NCBI RefSeq assembly: GCF_018417595.1
Contig: NZ_CP070982.1
Coordinates: forward strand, 4,081,001 to 4,145,000
Length of the DNA: 64,000 bases
From: Pseudomonas entomophila
Lineage (GTDB): Bacteria; Pseudomonadota; Gammaproteobacteria; Pseudomonadales; Pseudomonadaceae
Reading direction: 5' to 3'
In this document: in pieces, positions 1 to 10,605 of the stretch
Position numbering within the stretch: the first letter of the stretch is position 1
Layout of the letters: every line of letters begins with the position of its first letter
Position numbers and translations under genes: made by a program
Notes under the pieces: model-generated
The model's input: the letters and a program-made list of their open reading frames with translations, nothing else
Told to the model about the DNA's origin: nothing
Database searches by the model: none

Positions 1-383
1 TCCAGGTAGCGGCGCAAGTGGCCCTGGCTCTGGCTGAATGCCAACCCCAGCAGGCGCATGAAGATGGACAGGTCGTTGTTGCTGCGCGGCTGTACGGCGA
101 GCGCCTGCTCGACCAGCATTTCCAGCAACTCTTCGAGCGAAGCCTTCTGCTGCGCCTGGCGGCGATCCAGTTCACGCTCGAGGCTGGCGCAGAAAGGGCC
201 GAGAAAACGCGAGAAGACTGCCTGGATCAGGGCCTTCTTCGAGCCGAAGTGATAGTTCACCGCCGCCAGGTTGACCCCAGCCTTGCTGGTGATCAGCCGC
301 AACGAGGTTTCCGCGAACCCGCGCTCCGCGAACAGCTGCTCCGCCGCATCGAGGATACGTTCGACGGTTTCCGACTGGGCCAT
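1..383 (-). CDS. psrA: TetR-family transcriptional repressor PsrA (5' part)
   Basis: The first 127 codons are present and the rest lies beyond the left edge. The N-terminus is a TetR DNA-binding domain (about residues 1-50) with the typical stretch NLAAVNYHFGSKKALIQ. A helical ligand-binding region follows. In Pseudomonas, PsrA next to lexA is a repressor/activator that senses long-chain fatty acids, controls beta-oxidation genes and itself, and affects rpoS. The ATG at 383-381 is chosen because the TetR domain begins right after it. Two overlapping inverted repeats of the PsrA type lie 16-42 bases upstream, which fits autoregulation. The identity rests on the TetR motif, the lexA neighbour and these boxes. 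Confidence 0.85.
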   Translation of the reverse strand, partial: MAQSETVERILDAAEQLFAERGFAETSLRLITSKAGVNLAAVNYHFGSKKALIQAVFSRFLGPFCASLERELDRRQAQQKASLEELLEMLVEQALAVQPRSNNDLSIFMRLLGLAFSQSQGHLRRYL

Positions 384-398
384 GACTACTCCACCTGA

Positions 399-425
399 CA
401 AACAGTTGTTTGAAACATACGTTTC
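399..425. promoter_or_regulatory. Two overlapping PsrA-type operators
   Basis: CAAAC-N4-GTTTG at 399-412 and GAAAC-N4-GTTTC at 412-425 share one base. Both match the published PsrA consensus (G/C)AAAC-N2-4-GTTT(G/C). They lie just upstream of psrA, so they are probably the autoregulatory site. Binding is inferred. Confidence 0.75.
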
Positions 426-478
426 AGGCCTGCCGATGTCAAGGCTCGGTGACCGGGCGGTCGCCATTTAAAAGCGCC

Positions 479-555
479 AAGCCGCAAGCTGCAAGCGACA
501 AGATGCGCCCGACGCACACTGCTTCTTGCAGCTTGTAGCTTGCAGCTGGCTTCTT
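479..555. repeat. Imperfect inverted repeat (AAGCTGCAAGC type)
   Basis: A left arm at about 479-503 (AAGCCGCAAGCTGCAAGC...) pairs imperfectly with a right arm at about 525-555 (...GCTTGCAGCTGGCTTCTT). It is an intergenic palindromic element between psrA and the lexA promoter. Similar tandem AAGCTGCAAG/CTTGTAGCTTG repeats are frequent between Pseudomonas genes. No gene is seen here. Confidence 0.5.
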
Positions 556-556
556 A

Positions 557-591
557 CTGTATATAATCCCAGTCACTGTATAAAAAGACAG
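557..591. promoter_or_regulatory. Two LexA (SOS) boxes upstream of lexA
   Basis: CTGTATAAAAAGACAG at 576-591 is a full CTGT-N8-ACAG box. CTGTATATAATCCCAG at 557-572 matches except for one base in the right half. The boxes lie 19 bases apart, start to start, and end 11 bases before the lexA ATG. This is the usual arrangement for lexA autorepression. Confidence 0.85.
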
Positions 592-602
592 AGCCCTCGC
601 CC

Positions 603-1211
603 ATGCTGAAACTGACGCCACGCCAAGCCGAGATTCTGGCTTTCATCAAACGCTGCCTCGAAGACAACGGCTTCCCCCCGACCCGCGCGGAGATCGCCCA
701 GGAGCTGGGCTTCAAGTCGCCCAACGCCGCCGAGGAACACCTCAAGGCCCTGGCGCGCAAGGGTGCCATCGAGATGACCCCCGGCGCCTCGCGCGGCATT
801 CGCATCCCCGGCCTCGAAGCAAAGGCCGAGGACAACGGCCTCCCCATCATTGGCCGGGTCGCTGCCGGCGCACCGATCCTCGCCGAACAGCACATCGAGG
901 AATCCTGCAATATCAACCCGGCCTTCTTCCATCCGCGCGCCGACTACCTTCTTCGTGTGCACGGCATGAGCATGAAGGACATCGGCATCTTCGACGGCGA
1001 CCTGCTGGCCGTGCACACCACCCGCGAAGCCCGCAACGGCCAGGTGGTCGTGGCCCGCATCGGCGACGAAGTCACCGTCAAGCGCTTCAAGCGTGAAGGC
1101 AGCAAGGTCTGGCTGATTGCCGAAAACCCCGAATTCGCCCCCATCGAAGTCGACCTGAAGGAACAGGAGCTGGTGATCGAGGGCTTGAGCGTCGGCGTAC
1201 TTCGCCGCTGA
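603..1211 (+). CDS. lexA: LexA repressor, SOS response regulator
   Basis: This 202-residue protein matches the family length. The N-terminal winged helix (residues 1-65, starting [13 protein letters not shown]) binds SOS boxes. The C-terminal S24-type autoprotease has the Ala88-Gly89 cleavage site in GRVAAGAP, the nucleophile Ser123 in HGMSMKD and Lys160 in EVTVKRF. RecA filaments stimulate self-cleavage and so release SOS genes. Two LexA boxes precede the start codon. sulA begins 13 bases after the stop, so the two genes form an SOS operon. All catalytic residues are present. Confidence 0.97.
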   Translation: MLKLTPRQAEILAFIKRCLEDNGFPPTRAEIAQELGFKSPNAAEEHLKALARKGAIEMTPGASRGIRIPGLEAKAEDNGLPIIGRVAAGAPILAEQHIEESCNINPAFFHPRADYLLRVHGMSMKDIGIFDGDLLAVHTTREARNGQVVVARIGDEVTVKRFKREGSKVWLIAENPEFAPIEVDLKEQELVIEGLSVGVLRR

Positions 1212-1224
1212 ACCAGGAGGCGTC

Positions 1225-1701
1225 ATGCAGCCGTTCATCCAAGCTCCCCTGCAAGCCCAGTTGCCGCTGTTCGAGGCCTTTCTTGCCCAGCCGGTACTAC
1301 CAGGCCTCAAGGCCAGTGAACAGCCACGCAAGAGCTCCCAGCCCGAACTGTTCAGTGAACTGGCGTTGCGTGGCGCGCCTGGGCACTGCCAGAGCCTGTT
1401 GGCCCCCGTCCTGCGGGAGCTCAGCGAGGAAGACGAAACCCGCTGGCTGACCCTCATCGCGCCACCCGGCAACGTCACCCAGGCCTGGCTGCGCGAGGCA
1501 GGCCTGAACCGTGAACGCATTCTGCTGTTGCAGCCCGGTGGCAACCAGAGCGCCCTGCAGCTCGCCTGCGAGGCATTGCGACTAGGGCGTAGCCATACGG
1601 TCGTCAGCTGGCTGGGTAACCTCAACAACAGCACCCGACAGCAATTGCTGCGCGCCGCCGTCACCGGAAACGCACAAAGCCTGAACATCCGCCTCGGCTG
1701 A
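1225..1701 (+). CDS. sulA: SOS cell-division inhibitor SulA
   Basis: A 158-residue soluble protein with the SulA/RecA-like core, seen as TRWLTLIAPP, AWLREAGLNRERILLL and RSHTVVSWLGNL. SulA binds FtsZ and blocks Z-ring assembly while DNA damage persists, and is later degraded by Lon. An AGGAGG-like ribosome site (CCAGGAGGCG) precedes the ATG. It follows lexA by 13 bases with no separate LexA box, so it should be induced from the lexA promoter. This lexA-sulA pairing is typical of Pseudomonas. Confidence 0.9.
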   Translation: MQPFIQAPLQAQLPLFEAFLAQPVLPGLKASEQPRKSSQPELFSELALRGAPGHCQSLLAPVLRELSEEDETRWLTLIAPPGNVTQAWLREAGLNRERILLLQPGGNQSALQLACEALRLGRSHTVVSWLGNLNNSTRQQLLRAAVTGNAQSLNIRLG

Positions 1702-1737
1702 TGTTCAGGCTTTGCCTGTCAAACGCTTGCCAGCGGG

Positions 1738-1971
1738 TCAATGAAGAACCCGCGCCCCCTCGTCACGCTCGAAGTCGCCCTCGACCAGCTTGCCGGCCAT
1801 CTGCACACCCACACTGAGCATGGCCTTGGCCACTTCCACATGCTGTCCTTGCAGAAATGCCTTGGCATCCTCGGAGAAATCCAGGGTTACCAGGGAACCC
1901 TCATCCTCGGCACGGCGCAGCTCGATCCGGCCATCAGGCAACTCGACAATTTCTAGGAAGGACGTTGACAT
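1738..1971 (-). CDS. Conserved hypothetical protein, 77 aa
   Basis: A small acidic protein starting MSTSFLEIVELPDGRIELRR with no membrane segment or signal peptide. The ATG at 1971 is preferred to an in-frame ATG six codons upstream because the start of the conserved-looking sequence fits and the extension is short. Small proteins of this kind next to lexA-sulA and topA are conserved in Pseudomonas, but I know no function. It converges on sulA with a 36-base gap. Confidence 0.75.
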   Translation of the reverse strand: MSTSFLEIVELPDGRIELRRAEDEGSLVTLDFSEDAKAFLQGQHVEVAKAMLSVGVQMAGKLVEGDFERDEGARVLH

Positions 1972-2022
1972 ATAGGGCCTGCTTTTCACGAAAGGCCGGC
2001 ATTGTACCAGCCATGGATGCTG

Positions 2023-2544
2023 TCAGCACTCACTCAGCGCGTCGCGGAATCGTCTCACCAGGTCTTTCAAGTTCTGCCGCCAGGCCTCCAGCTCCTCGCG
2101 GGAAAGCACCAAGGGCTCGGCCTCATCGAGATTGACAGCCTGGATCAGCGGCTGGGTGACGTCGGTCTTGGCCATTTTCTTCGCGACCGGCGGTCGGAAC
2201 AATTCGGCATAAGTTGCAAGCAAACGTGCCAGCCAGGTTTCCGATTGCCGCGCCAGCTCCAGCATCTCGGCCATTTCCGGAATCGCCACGCTACGCAGTG
2301 TTTCGTCATTGAGCAGCAGCTCGGCCTGCGCGGCCGACGCCTGGGGCAGGCGATAGAAACCAGCGATTTCGTGGCACAACCCCAGCAAAGCGCCATACAG
2401 GTGGAACAATGCCGCTTCACGCTCGGCCTGGACCAAGCCCTGAGCATTCATCGCCCCACTTGCCTCAGCCTTGGCCATGGATTCCAGTGCAAGGCCTGCG
2501 AAGAACAGTTTCTGATTGGTGCGGGTGTAGAGTTCCTGGGCCAT
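2023..2544 (-). CDS. DUF6586-like helical protein, 173 aa
   Basis: Starts MAQELYTRTNQKLFFAGLAL and is rich in Ala, Leu and Glu, with a predicted all-helical fold. There is no signal peptide. In Pseudomonas a protein of this type lies between topA and the small gene near lexA, and I believe it is the DUF6586 family. Function is unknown. The start at 2544 is used because the 47 codons upstream run into the topA terminator. The stop lies 51 bases before the 77-aa gene, so the two may be cotranscribed. Confidence 0.7.
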   Translation of the reverse strand: MAQELYTRTNQKLFFAGLALESMAKAEASGAMNAQGLVQAEREAALFHLYGALLGLCHEIAGFYRLPQASAAQAELLLNDETLRSVAIPEMAEMLELARQSETWLARLLATYAELFRPPVAKKMAKTDVTQPLIQAVNLDEAEPLVLSREELEAWRQNLKDLVRRFRDALSEC

Positions 2545-2621
2545 TTTCGATGACCTCCCATGGGCAGCAAGGCGATAACCCAGTGTCGGGGAAAGCCCGG
2601 CCTTCCCGCAAGCACAAACGA

Positions 2622-2646
2622 ATTGGGGCCGCGAAGCGGCCCCAAT
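2622..2646 (-). terminator. Hairpin terminator downstream of topA
   Basis: ATTGGGGCCGC / GCGGCCCCAAT arms (11 bp) around a GAA loop. On the minus strand the hairpin is followed by TCGTTTG, a weak T-tract. It starts 15 bases after the topA stop. Confidence 0.65.
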
Positions 2647-2660
2647 ACAGGCGTGATCGA

Positions 2661-5270
2661 TCAGCGCTTGTCTTCGACCTTCCACGCCTTGCCGTCGAAG
2701 AACGCTTTCCAGCCGGTCGGCTTGCCGTCAACCTCGGACTGCACGTACTGCTCCTTGGTCTTGCGGCTATAGCGAATCACCGCTGGACGGCCATCAGGGT
2801 CTTTCTGCGGTGCGTCGCAGAGGAAGTGATACTTAGGATCGATCTCGTGCTTGTGCGGCACAATCTCCAGCACCAACGGCGCGCGGGTCTCGCGGTTTTT
2901 CGGGAACTGGCTGGCGGCCAGGAACAGCCCCGAGGCACCATCACGCAGCACGTATGTGTCATCGACCTTCTCGCACTTGAGCTCCGGCATGTCCACCTTG
3001 TCCATCTTCGGTGGCGCCGCCTCGCCGCTCTTGAGCAACTTGCGGGTGTTCTTGCAGGTCGCGTTGGTGCAGCCGAAGAACTTGCCGAAACGGCCGGTCT
3101 TGAGCTGCATCTCGCTGCCGCACTTGTCGCACTCCAGGCTCGGCCCTTCATAGCCCTTGATGCGGTAGCTGCCCTCTTCGATCTCGTAACCTGCACAATC
3201 CGGGTTGTTGCCACAGATATGCAGCTTGCGCTTCTCGTCGAGCAGGTAGGCGTCCATCGCCGTCGCACAGATCGGGCAGCGGTGCTTGCCACGCAGCACC
3301 AGCGACTCGGACTCACCCTCGTCGTCGGCAGCGATTTCATCGCCCGGCACCAGGTTGACGGTCGCCTTGCAGCGCTCCTTGGGTGGCAGGCTGTAGCCAG
3401 AGCAACCGAGGAATACGCCCGTGGACGCGGTGCGGATCATCATTGGCCGCCCGCACTCCTTGCAGGCGATGTTGGTCAAGGTCGGCTGGTTGGCACGCAT
3501 GCCGTTTTCAGCGGACTCAGCCGTCAGCAGCTTCTTGCTGAAGTCGCCATAGAATTCGTCGAGGACGTTCTTCCAGTCACGCTCGCCCTGAGCCACGTCG
3601 TCGAGGTTTTCTTCCATGCCGGCGGTGAAGCCGTAGTCCATCAGGTTGGCGAAGCTTTCGGACAGACGCTCGGTAACGATATCGCCCATCTTCTCGGAGT
3701 AGAAACGGCGATTGTGCAGCGTGACGTAGCCACGGTCCTGGATGGTGGAAATGATCGCCGCGTAGGTCGATGGGCGGCCGATGCCGCGCTTTTCCATTTC
3801 CTTGACCAGGCTGGCCTCGGTGAAGCGTGCCGGCGGCTTGGTGAAGTGCTGGCTGGGGTCGAGCTGGATCAGCTTGAGCGCTTCGCCCTGGGCCATTTCC
3901 GGCAGCACATCATCTTCGCCCGGTTTGCTCTGCTGTGGCAGCACACGGGTGTAACCGTCAAACTTCAGAATGCGGCCTTTGGCGCGCAGCTCGAAATCGC
4001 CGGCCGCCACGGTGACACTGGTGGACAGGTACTGCGCCGGCGGCATCTGGCAGGCCAGGAACTGGCGCCAGATCAGCTCGTACAGGCGCTCGGCGTCGCG
4101 CTCCATGCCACTGAGTTTGGTTGGGTGGGTGTTGACGTCGGATGGGCGGATCGCCTCGTGCGCCTCCTGGGCGCCTTCCTTGCTGCCGTACACCACGGGA
4201 GCGTCCGGCAGGTATTGCTTGCCGAACTCGTTCTCGATGTAGCTGCGCGCCATCTCCACCGCGTCGGTCGACAGGTTGGTCGAGTCGGTACGCATGTAGG
4301 TGATGTAGCCCGCTTCGTAGAGACGCTGGGCCATCATCATGGTCTTCTTCACACCGAAGCCCAGGCGGTTGCTCGCAGCCTGCTGCAGCGTCGAGGTGAT
4401 GAACGGCGCCGACGGCTTGCTGCTGGTCGGACGGTCTTCGCGCTTGACCACGCTGTAGCTGGACGCCTTGAGCTTCTCCAGCGCCGCCATGGCCTGGGCT
4501 TCGTTGAGCGGCTTGAAGGCTTCACCCTTCTCACGCGCCACTTCGAAACGCACCTTGGCATTCTTGGCGGTGCCCAGGTCGGCGTGGACTTCCCAGTATT
4601 CTTCCGGGTTGAACGCACGGATCTCGCGCTCACGCTCGACCACCAGCTTCACCGCCACCGACTGCACACGGCCTGCGGACAAGCCACGGGCGATCTTGGC
4701 CCACAGCAGCGGCGAAACCATGTAGCCGACCACGCGGTCAAGGAAACGGCGCGCCTGCTGGGCATTGACCCGATCGATATCGAGGTCGCCCGGCTGGGAG
4801 AAGGCCTCCTGGATGGCTTTCTTGGTGATTTCGTTGAACACCACGCGCTTGTAGCGGCTGTCGTCGCCGCCGATGGCTTCGCGCAGGTGCCAGGCAATGG
4901 CTTCCCCTTCGCGATCCAAGTCGGTTGCGAGATAGATGGTGTCGGCATCCTTGGCCAGGCGGCGCAGCTCGTCGATGACCTTCTCCTTGCCGGGAAGGAT
5001 CTCGTACTTGGCTTTCCAGCCAGCCTCCGGGTCGACCCCCATGCGCGCCACCAGCTGACGACGGGCCTTCTCCTTGGGCGACAGGGCCGGCGCCTCACCC
5101 GCGGCCTTGCCGCGCTTGGCCGCCGGTTCCTTGCTCGCGCTGGCGGAACCGCTGGTGGGGAGGTCGCGGATATGGCCGATACTCGACTTCACCACGTACT
5201 GGTTGCCCAGGTACTTGTTGATGGTCTTGGCCTTGGCCGGGGATTCCACAATGACCAGCGATTTGCCCAT
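2661..5270 (-). CDS. topA: DNA topoisomerase I (type IA)
   Basis: An 869-residue enzyme that relaxes negative supercoils by nicking one strand. The Toprim domain starts at [16 protein letters not shown] and has the acidic DLDREGE motif near residue 117. The active-site Tyr325 lies in [10 protein letters not shown]. Near residues 600-710 there are three zinc-ribbon modules with paired cysteines (CKECGRP, CPICATA, CDKCGSE). A Zn-less C-terminal extension follows, with the repeat-like motif [15 protein letters not shown] low-complexity Lys/Ala/Ser insert near residues 40-65 is typical of Pseudomonas TopA. The ATG at 5270 begins the Toprim domain directly. Confidence 0.97.
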   Translation of the reverse strand: MGKSLVIVESPAKAKTINKYLGNQYVVKSSIGHIRDLPTSGSASASKEPAAKRGKAAGEAPALSPKEKARRQLVARMGVDPEAGWKAKYEILPGKEKVIDELRRLAKDADTIYLATDLDREGEAIAWHLREAIGGDDSRYKRVVFNEITKKAIQEAFSQPGDLDIDRVNAQQARRFLDRVVGYMVSPLLWAKIARGLSAGRVQSVAVKLVVEREREIRAFNPEEYWEVHADLGTAKNAKVRFEVAREKGEAFKPLNEAQAMAALEKLKASSYSVVKREDRPTSSKPSAPFITSTLQQAASNRLGFGVKKTMMMAQRLYEAGYITYMRTDSTNLSTDAVEMARSYIENEFGKQYLPDAPVVYGSKEGAQEAHEAIRPSDVNTHPTKLSGMERDAERLYELIWRQFLACQMPPAQYLSTSVTVAAGDFELRAKGRILKFDGYTRVLPQQSKPGEDDVLPEMAQGEALKLIQLDPSQHFTKPPARFTEASLVKEMEKRGIGRPSTYAAIISTIQDRGYVTLHNRRFYSEKMGDIVTERLSESFANLMDYGFTAGMEENLDDVAQGERDWKNVLDEFYGDFSKKLLTAESAENGMRANQPTLTNIACKECGRPMMIRTASTGVFLGCSGYSLPPKERCKATVNLVPGDEIAADDEGESESLVLRGKHRCPICATAMDAYLLDEKRKLHICGNNPDCAGYEIEEGSYRIKGYEGPSLECDKCGSEMQLKTGRFGKFFGCTNATCKNTRKLLKSGEAAPPKMDKVDMPELKCEKVDDTYVLRDGASGLFLAASQFPKNRETRAPLVLEIVPHKHEIDPKYHFLCDAPQKDPDGRPAVIRYSRKTKEQYVQSEVDGKPTGWKAFFDGKAWKVEDKR

Positions 5271-5370
5271 GGATCGGAGTATTCCTGAATCTGAAGATGA
5301 AAAACGCGTCAGGTGCCAGACGCGGCACCGCTATATATAGTGGCAAAAGAGTGAGGTCAAGCGCGGACGC

Positions 5371-5622
5371 TTACTCGCCTGCCTGGGCCAACAGCCCGGA
5401 CAACCCTTCTTCGGCCTTGACCAAAGCAAAGCGTGGCACCTGCTCGCCGTCAACCTCGACCGACTCGAGGAACATCGAAAGAGGGCGAACCCAGAGCCCG
5501 AACTCACCGTACAGGGCCTGGTAGAACACCACCCACTCTTCGCTTTCGGAGTGGCGCGCGGCGCCGAACACACGATACTCAGGCCCTTTGTAGTGCCGGT
5601 ACACACCGGGTTGTATCTGCAT
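5371..5622 (-). CDS. DUF1653 family protein, 83 aa
   Basis: Starts MQIQPGVYRHYKGPEYRV and contains VFYQALYGEFGLWVRPL, the hallmark of the DUF1653 family. This is a small beta-rich domain of unknown function that is common in proteobacteria. An AGAGGC ribosome site precedes the ATG at 5622, so this start is preferred to one 17 codons upstream. It lies between fadA and topA, separated from fadA by a strong terminator. Confidence 0.8.
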   Translation of the reverse strand: MQIQPGVYRHYKGPEYRVFGAARHSESEEWVVFYQALYGEFGLWVRPLSMFLESVEVDGEQVPRFALVKAEEGLSGLLAQAGE

Positions 5623-5650
5623 GTCACTCAGCCTCTTGAACAAATCCTGT

Positions 5651-5681
5651 AAAAAACAAAAACCGGGGCACATGGCCCCGG
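5651..5681 (-). terminator. Intrinsic terminator of the fadBA operon
   Basis: A CCGGGGC / GCCCCGG stem with a 5-base loop is followed on the minus strand by TTTTTGTTTTTT. It is a classic rho-independent terminator 20 bases after the fadA stop. Confidence 0.9.
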
Positions 5682-5700
5682 CTGCTGGCTTGCAACGCGA

Positions 5701-6891
<1,191 letters not shown>

Positions 6892-6907
6892 CTAGCTCGT
6901 TGGGCGC

Positions 6908-9055
<2,148 letters not shown>

Positions 9056-9200
9056 CAACTGATCTCCACGATATGGAAGCTGAACTGTACACGCCGATCG
9101 CTGACGCAAGGTCCGGTCTGCCGGTCCCTCGCCACAGGCACACCCGTCGGCGCGCTAATCGGGATTCTGTAAGAGCCGTCTGACATACAAACGCTCAATT

Positions 9201-9214
9201 CATACGCCCGTTTG
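9201..9214. promoter_or_regulatory. Candidate PsrA operator upstream of fadBA
   Basis: CATAC-GCCC-GTTTG differs by one base from the CAAAC-N4-GTTTG box found at psrA. A TTGACA hexamer on the minus strand at 9257-9252 could be the -35 of a fadBA promoter, though the -10 is unclear. PsrA control of fadBA is known in P. aeruginosa. Use of this site is inferred. Confidence 0.55.
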
Positions 9215-9469
9215 ATTCGGGTGTGCACACATTCTCCGAAAAGAACGGCGTTGTCAAATGCTCGCGCACACCGTGAAAACGCGACTTTCCGGTCACTCTC
9301 CACTGGCGGCGGGTGAAACATGATGACAGTGATCGCCGACCATTCATGTCAGCGATAAACCATCCTTGAGCGACGAACCCTACTTTTTCCAAACGCGCCA
9401 CCAACGGCAGCTACACTGGAGCTGCACACTTCAGTTCCGGCCTGCCTGGCCCTTTTCTGCCGAGCAGAA

Positions 9470-9521
9470 ACGACAACGGGGCGCGTACGAGCATCACTGC
9501 TCGTACGCGCCCCGTTGTCGT
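9470..9521. terminator. Perfect 24-bp hairpin without T-tract
   Basis: The arms 9470-9493 and 9498-9521 are exact reverse complements around the loop TCAC, with a core of GGGGCGCGTACGAGC. It starts 9 bases beyond the stop of the minus-strand gene at 9531 and separates that gene from the fadBA promoter region. Only a TTTC run follows on the minus strand, so it may act as an RNA 3'-end stabiliser as much as a terminator. The stretch 9056-9469 holds the fadBA regulatory region and no visible gene. Confidence 0.6.
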
Positions 9522-9530
9522 CACGACCGG

Positions 9531-9968
9531 TCAGGCGAGGGTTTCGAGTGCGTGGGCAATATCCTGCAATACAGATTTGTCGCCACGCTCGCTCCAGTAC
9601 AACGCGATCATGCGGCTGTCAGCCTCGAGTTTGTAGACAGTCTCCGGCAAGCGGACCAGGACCTCGAGGTGGTGCGGATCCGCGCAAGGCTCACGCCACT
9701 GGTTCCACCAGATGCCCGGGGTGATCTGCCAGTAGCACCAGCTGTCTTCATGCCCCTTGCGGCGCGCCCGGTGGTACTGCGGGCACGGGCTGGGGGGTTC
9801 CTGCTCCAGCCAGTGCGGCCACTGTTGCGGCGCCAGTTGCATGGCCAGCCCCATGCGCCGCCCTTCCAGGCGCAGGTTCATCTGCTCGCTTTGCTTGCGC
9901 GAAGGGCGCAACCAGGCGAGCGGGCTGAGCACCACCGCAAGGATTGACACCACCAGCCATACCGTCAT
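9531..9968 (-). CDS. Membrane-anchored conserved hypothetical protein, 145 aa
   Basis: One N-terminal transmembrane segment (about residues 2-20, MTVWLVVSILAVVLSPLAWL) is followed by a cytoplasmic domain. The domain is rich in Trp and Pro (WYWQITPGIWWNQWREP style) with a C-terminal LEVLVRLPETVYKLEAD section. Relatives occur across Pseudomonas with no assigned role. The ATG at 9968 is chosen because it starts the hydrophobic segment directly. It diverges from the universal stress gene across 110 bases. Confidence 0.75.
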   Translation of the reverse strand: MTVWLVVSILAVVLSPLAWLRPSRKQSEQMNLRLEGRRMGLAMQLAPQQWPHWLEQEPPSPCPQYHRARRKGHEDSWCYWQITPGIWWNQWREPCADPHHLEVLVRLPETVYKLEADSRMIALYWSERGDKSVLQDIAHALETLA

Positions 9969-10078
9969 ATCTGTAGACCTTATAAAGCGTTGCAAATGAG
10001 CGGGTTAGTCAGGATTCACGGAAGACCCGCGCGAAAGCGACCATACTTCTTCTATCGCGATTGTCAGGAGTCATGCTC

Positions 10079-10519
10079 ATGTCCTACGAACACCTTCTGG
10101 TCGCCGTCGACCTGACCGAAGAATGCGACCCGGTGATCAAGCGCGCCAAGGCCATTGCCCTGGCCAGCGGCGCCAAGGTCTCGCTGGTGCACATCGTCGA
10201 GCCCATGGCCATGGCCTTTGGTGGCGATGTGCCAATGGACCTCTCGCAGCTGCAACAGCAGCAGTTCGACCAGGCCAAGGAGCGCATGGACCGCCTGTTC
10301 AACAAGTACCCGGATATCAACCGTGGCGATTCGCACCTGGTCTATGGCCAGCCGCGCCAGGAGATCCATCAACTGGCCAAGGATCAGAAGTGCGACCTGA
10401 TCGTGGTCGGCAGCCATGGCCGCCATGGTTTGGCGCTACTGCTGGGCTCCACCGCCAATGACGTGCTGCATGGCGCGCCTTGCGATGTGCTGGCAGTACG
10501 CCTGCTGAAGAAAGAATAA
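10079..10519 (+). CDS. Universal stress protein (UspA family)
   Basis: A single-domain Usp of 146 residues starting MSYEHLLVAVDLTEEC. The ATP-binding motif G-x2-G-x9-G-(S/T) is present near the end as GSHGRHGLALLLGSTAN. It probably acts in the cytoplasm as an ATP-binding stress or starvation protein. Of the two nearby ATGs, 10079 lies 8 bases after the AGGAG site at 10066-10070, whereas 10073 is only 2 bases away, so 10079 is chosen. A REP pair follows the stop. Confidence 0.9.
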   Translation: MSYEHLLVAVDLTEECDPVIKRAKAIALASGAKVSLVHIVEPMAMAFGGDVPMDLSQLQQQQFDQAKERMDRLFNKYPDINRGDSHLVYGQPRQEIHQLAKDQKCDLIVVGSHGRHGLALLLGSTANDVLHGAPCDVLAVRLLKKE

Positions 10520-10533
10520 GCATCGCCGACCTG

Positions 10534-10588
10534 TTCGCCGGCAAGCCGACTCCTACACATATCCCGTAAGAGCCGGCTTGCCGGCGAA
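10534..10588. repeat. REP pair (GCCGGCAAGCCGG type)
   Basis: TTCGCCGGCAAGCCGACTCC at 10534 pairs with a mirror copy ending in GCCGGCTTGCCGGCGAA at 10588. It lies between the convergent universal stress and uup genes. It belongs to the GTAGGAGCCGGCTTGCCGGC family, also seen at 25609-25636. Confidence 0.8.
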
Positions 10589-10605
10589 CTGGCCGATAAC
10601 ATGAC

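Noticed and set aside
2409..5288. A 959-codon open frame on the plus strand opposite topA
   Set aside because: It is antisense to topA with no known motifs. Long antisense frames are expected in GC-rich genes with strong third-position bias.
10585..10605. GCCGATAA after the REP pair at 10534 as a sigma-28 promoter
   Set aside because: No TCAA or TAAA occurs 15 bases upstream, and it leads into the 3' end of a gene on the other strand.
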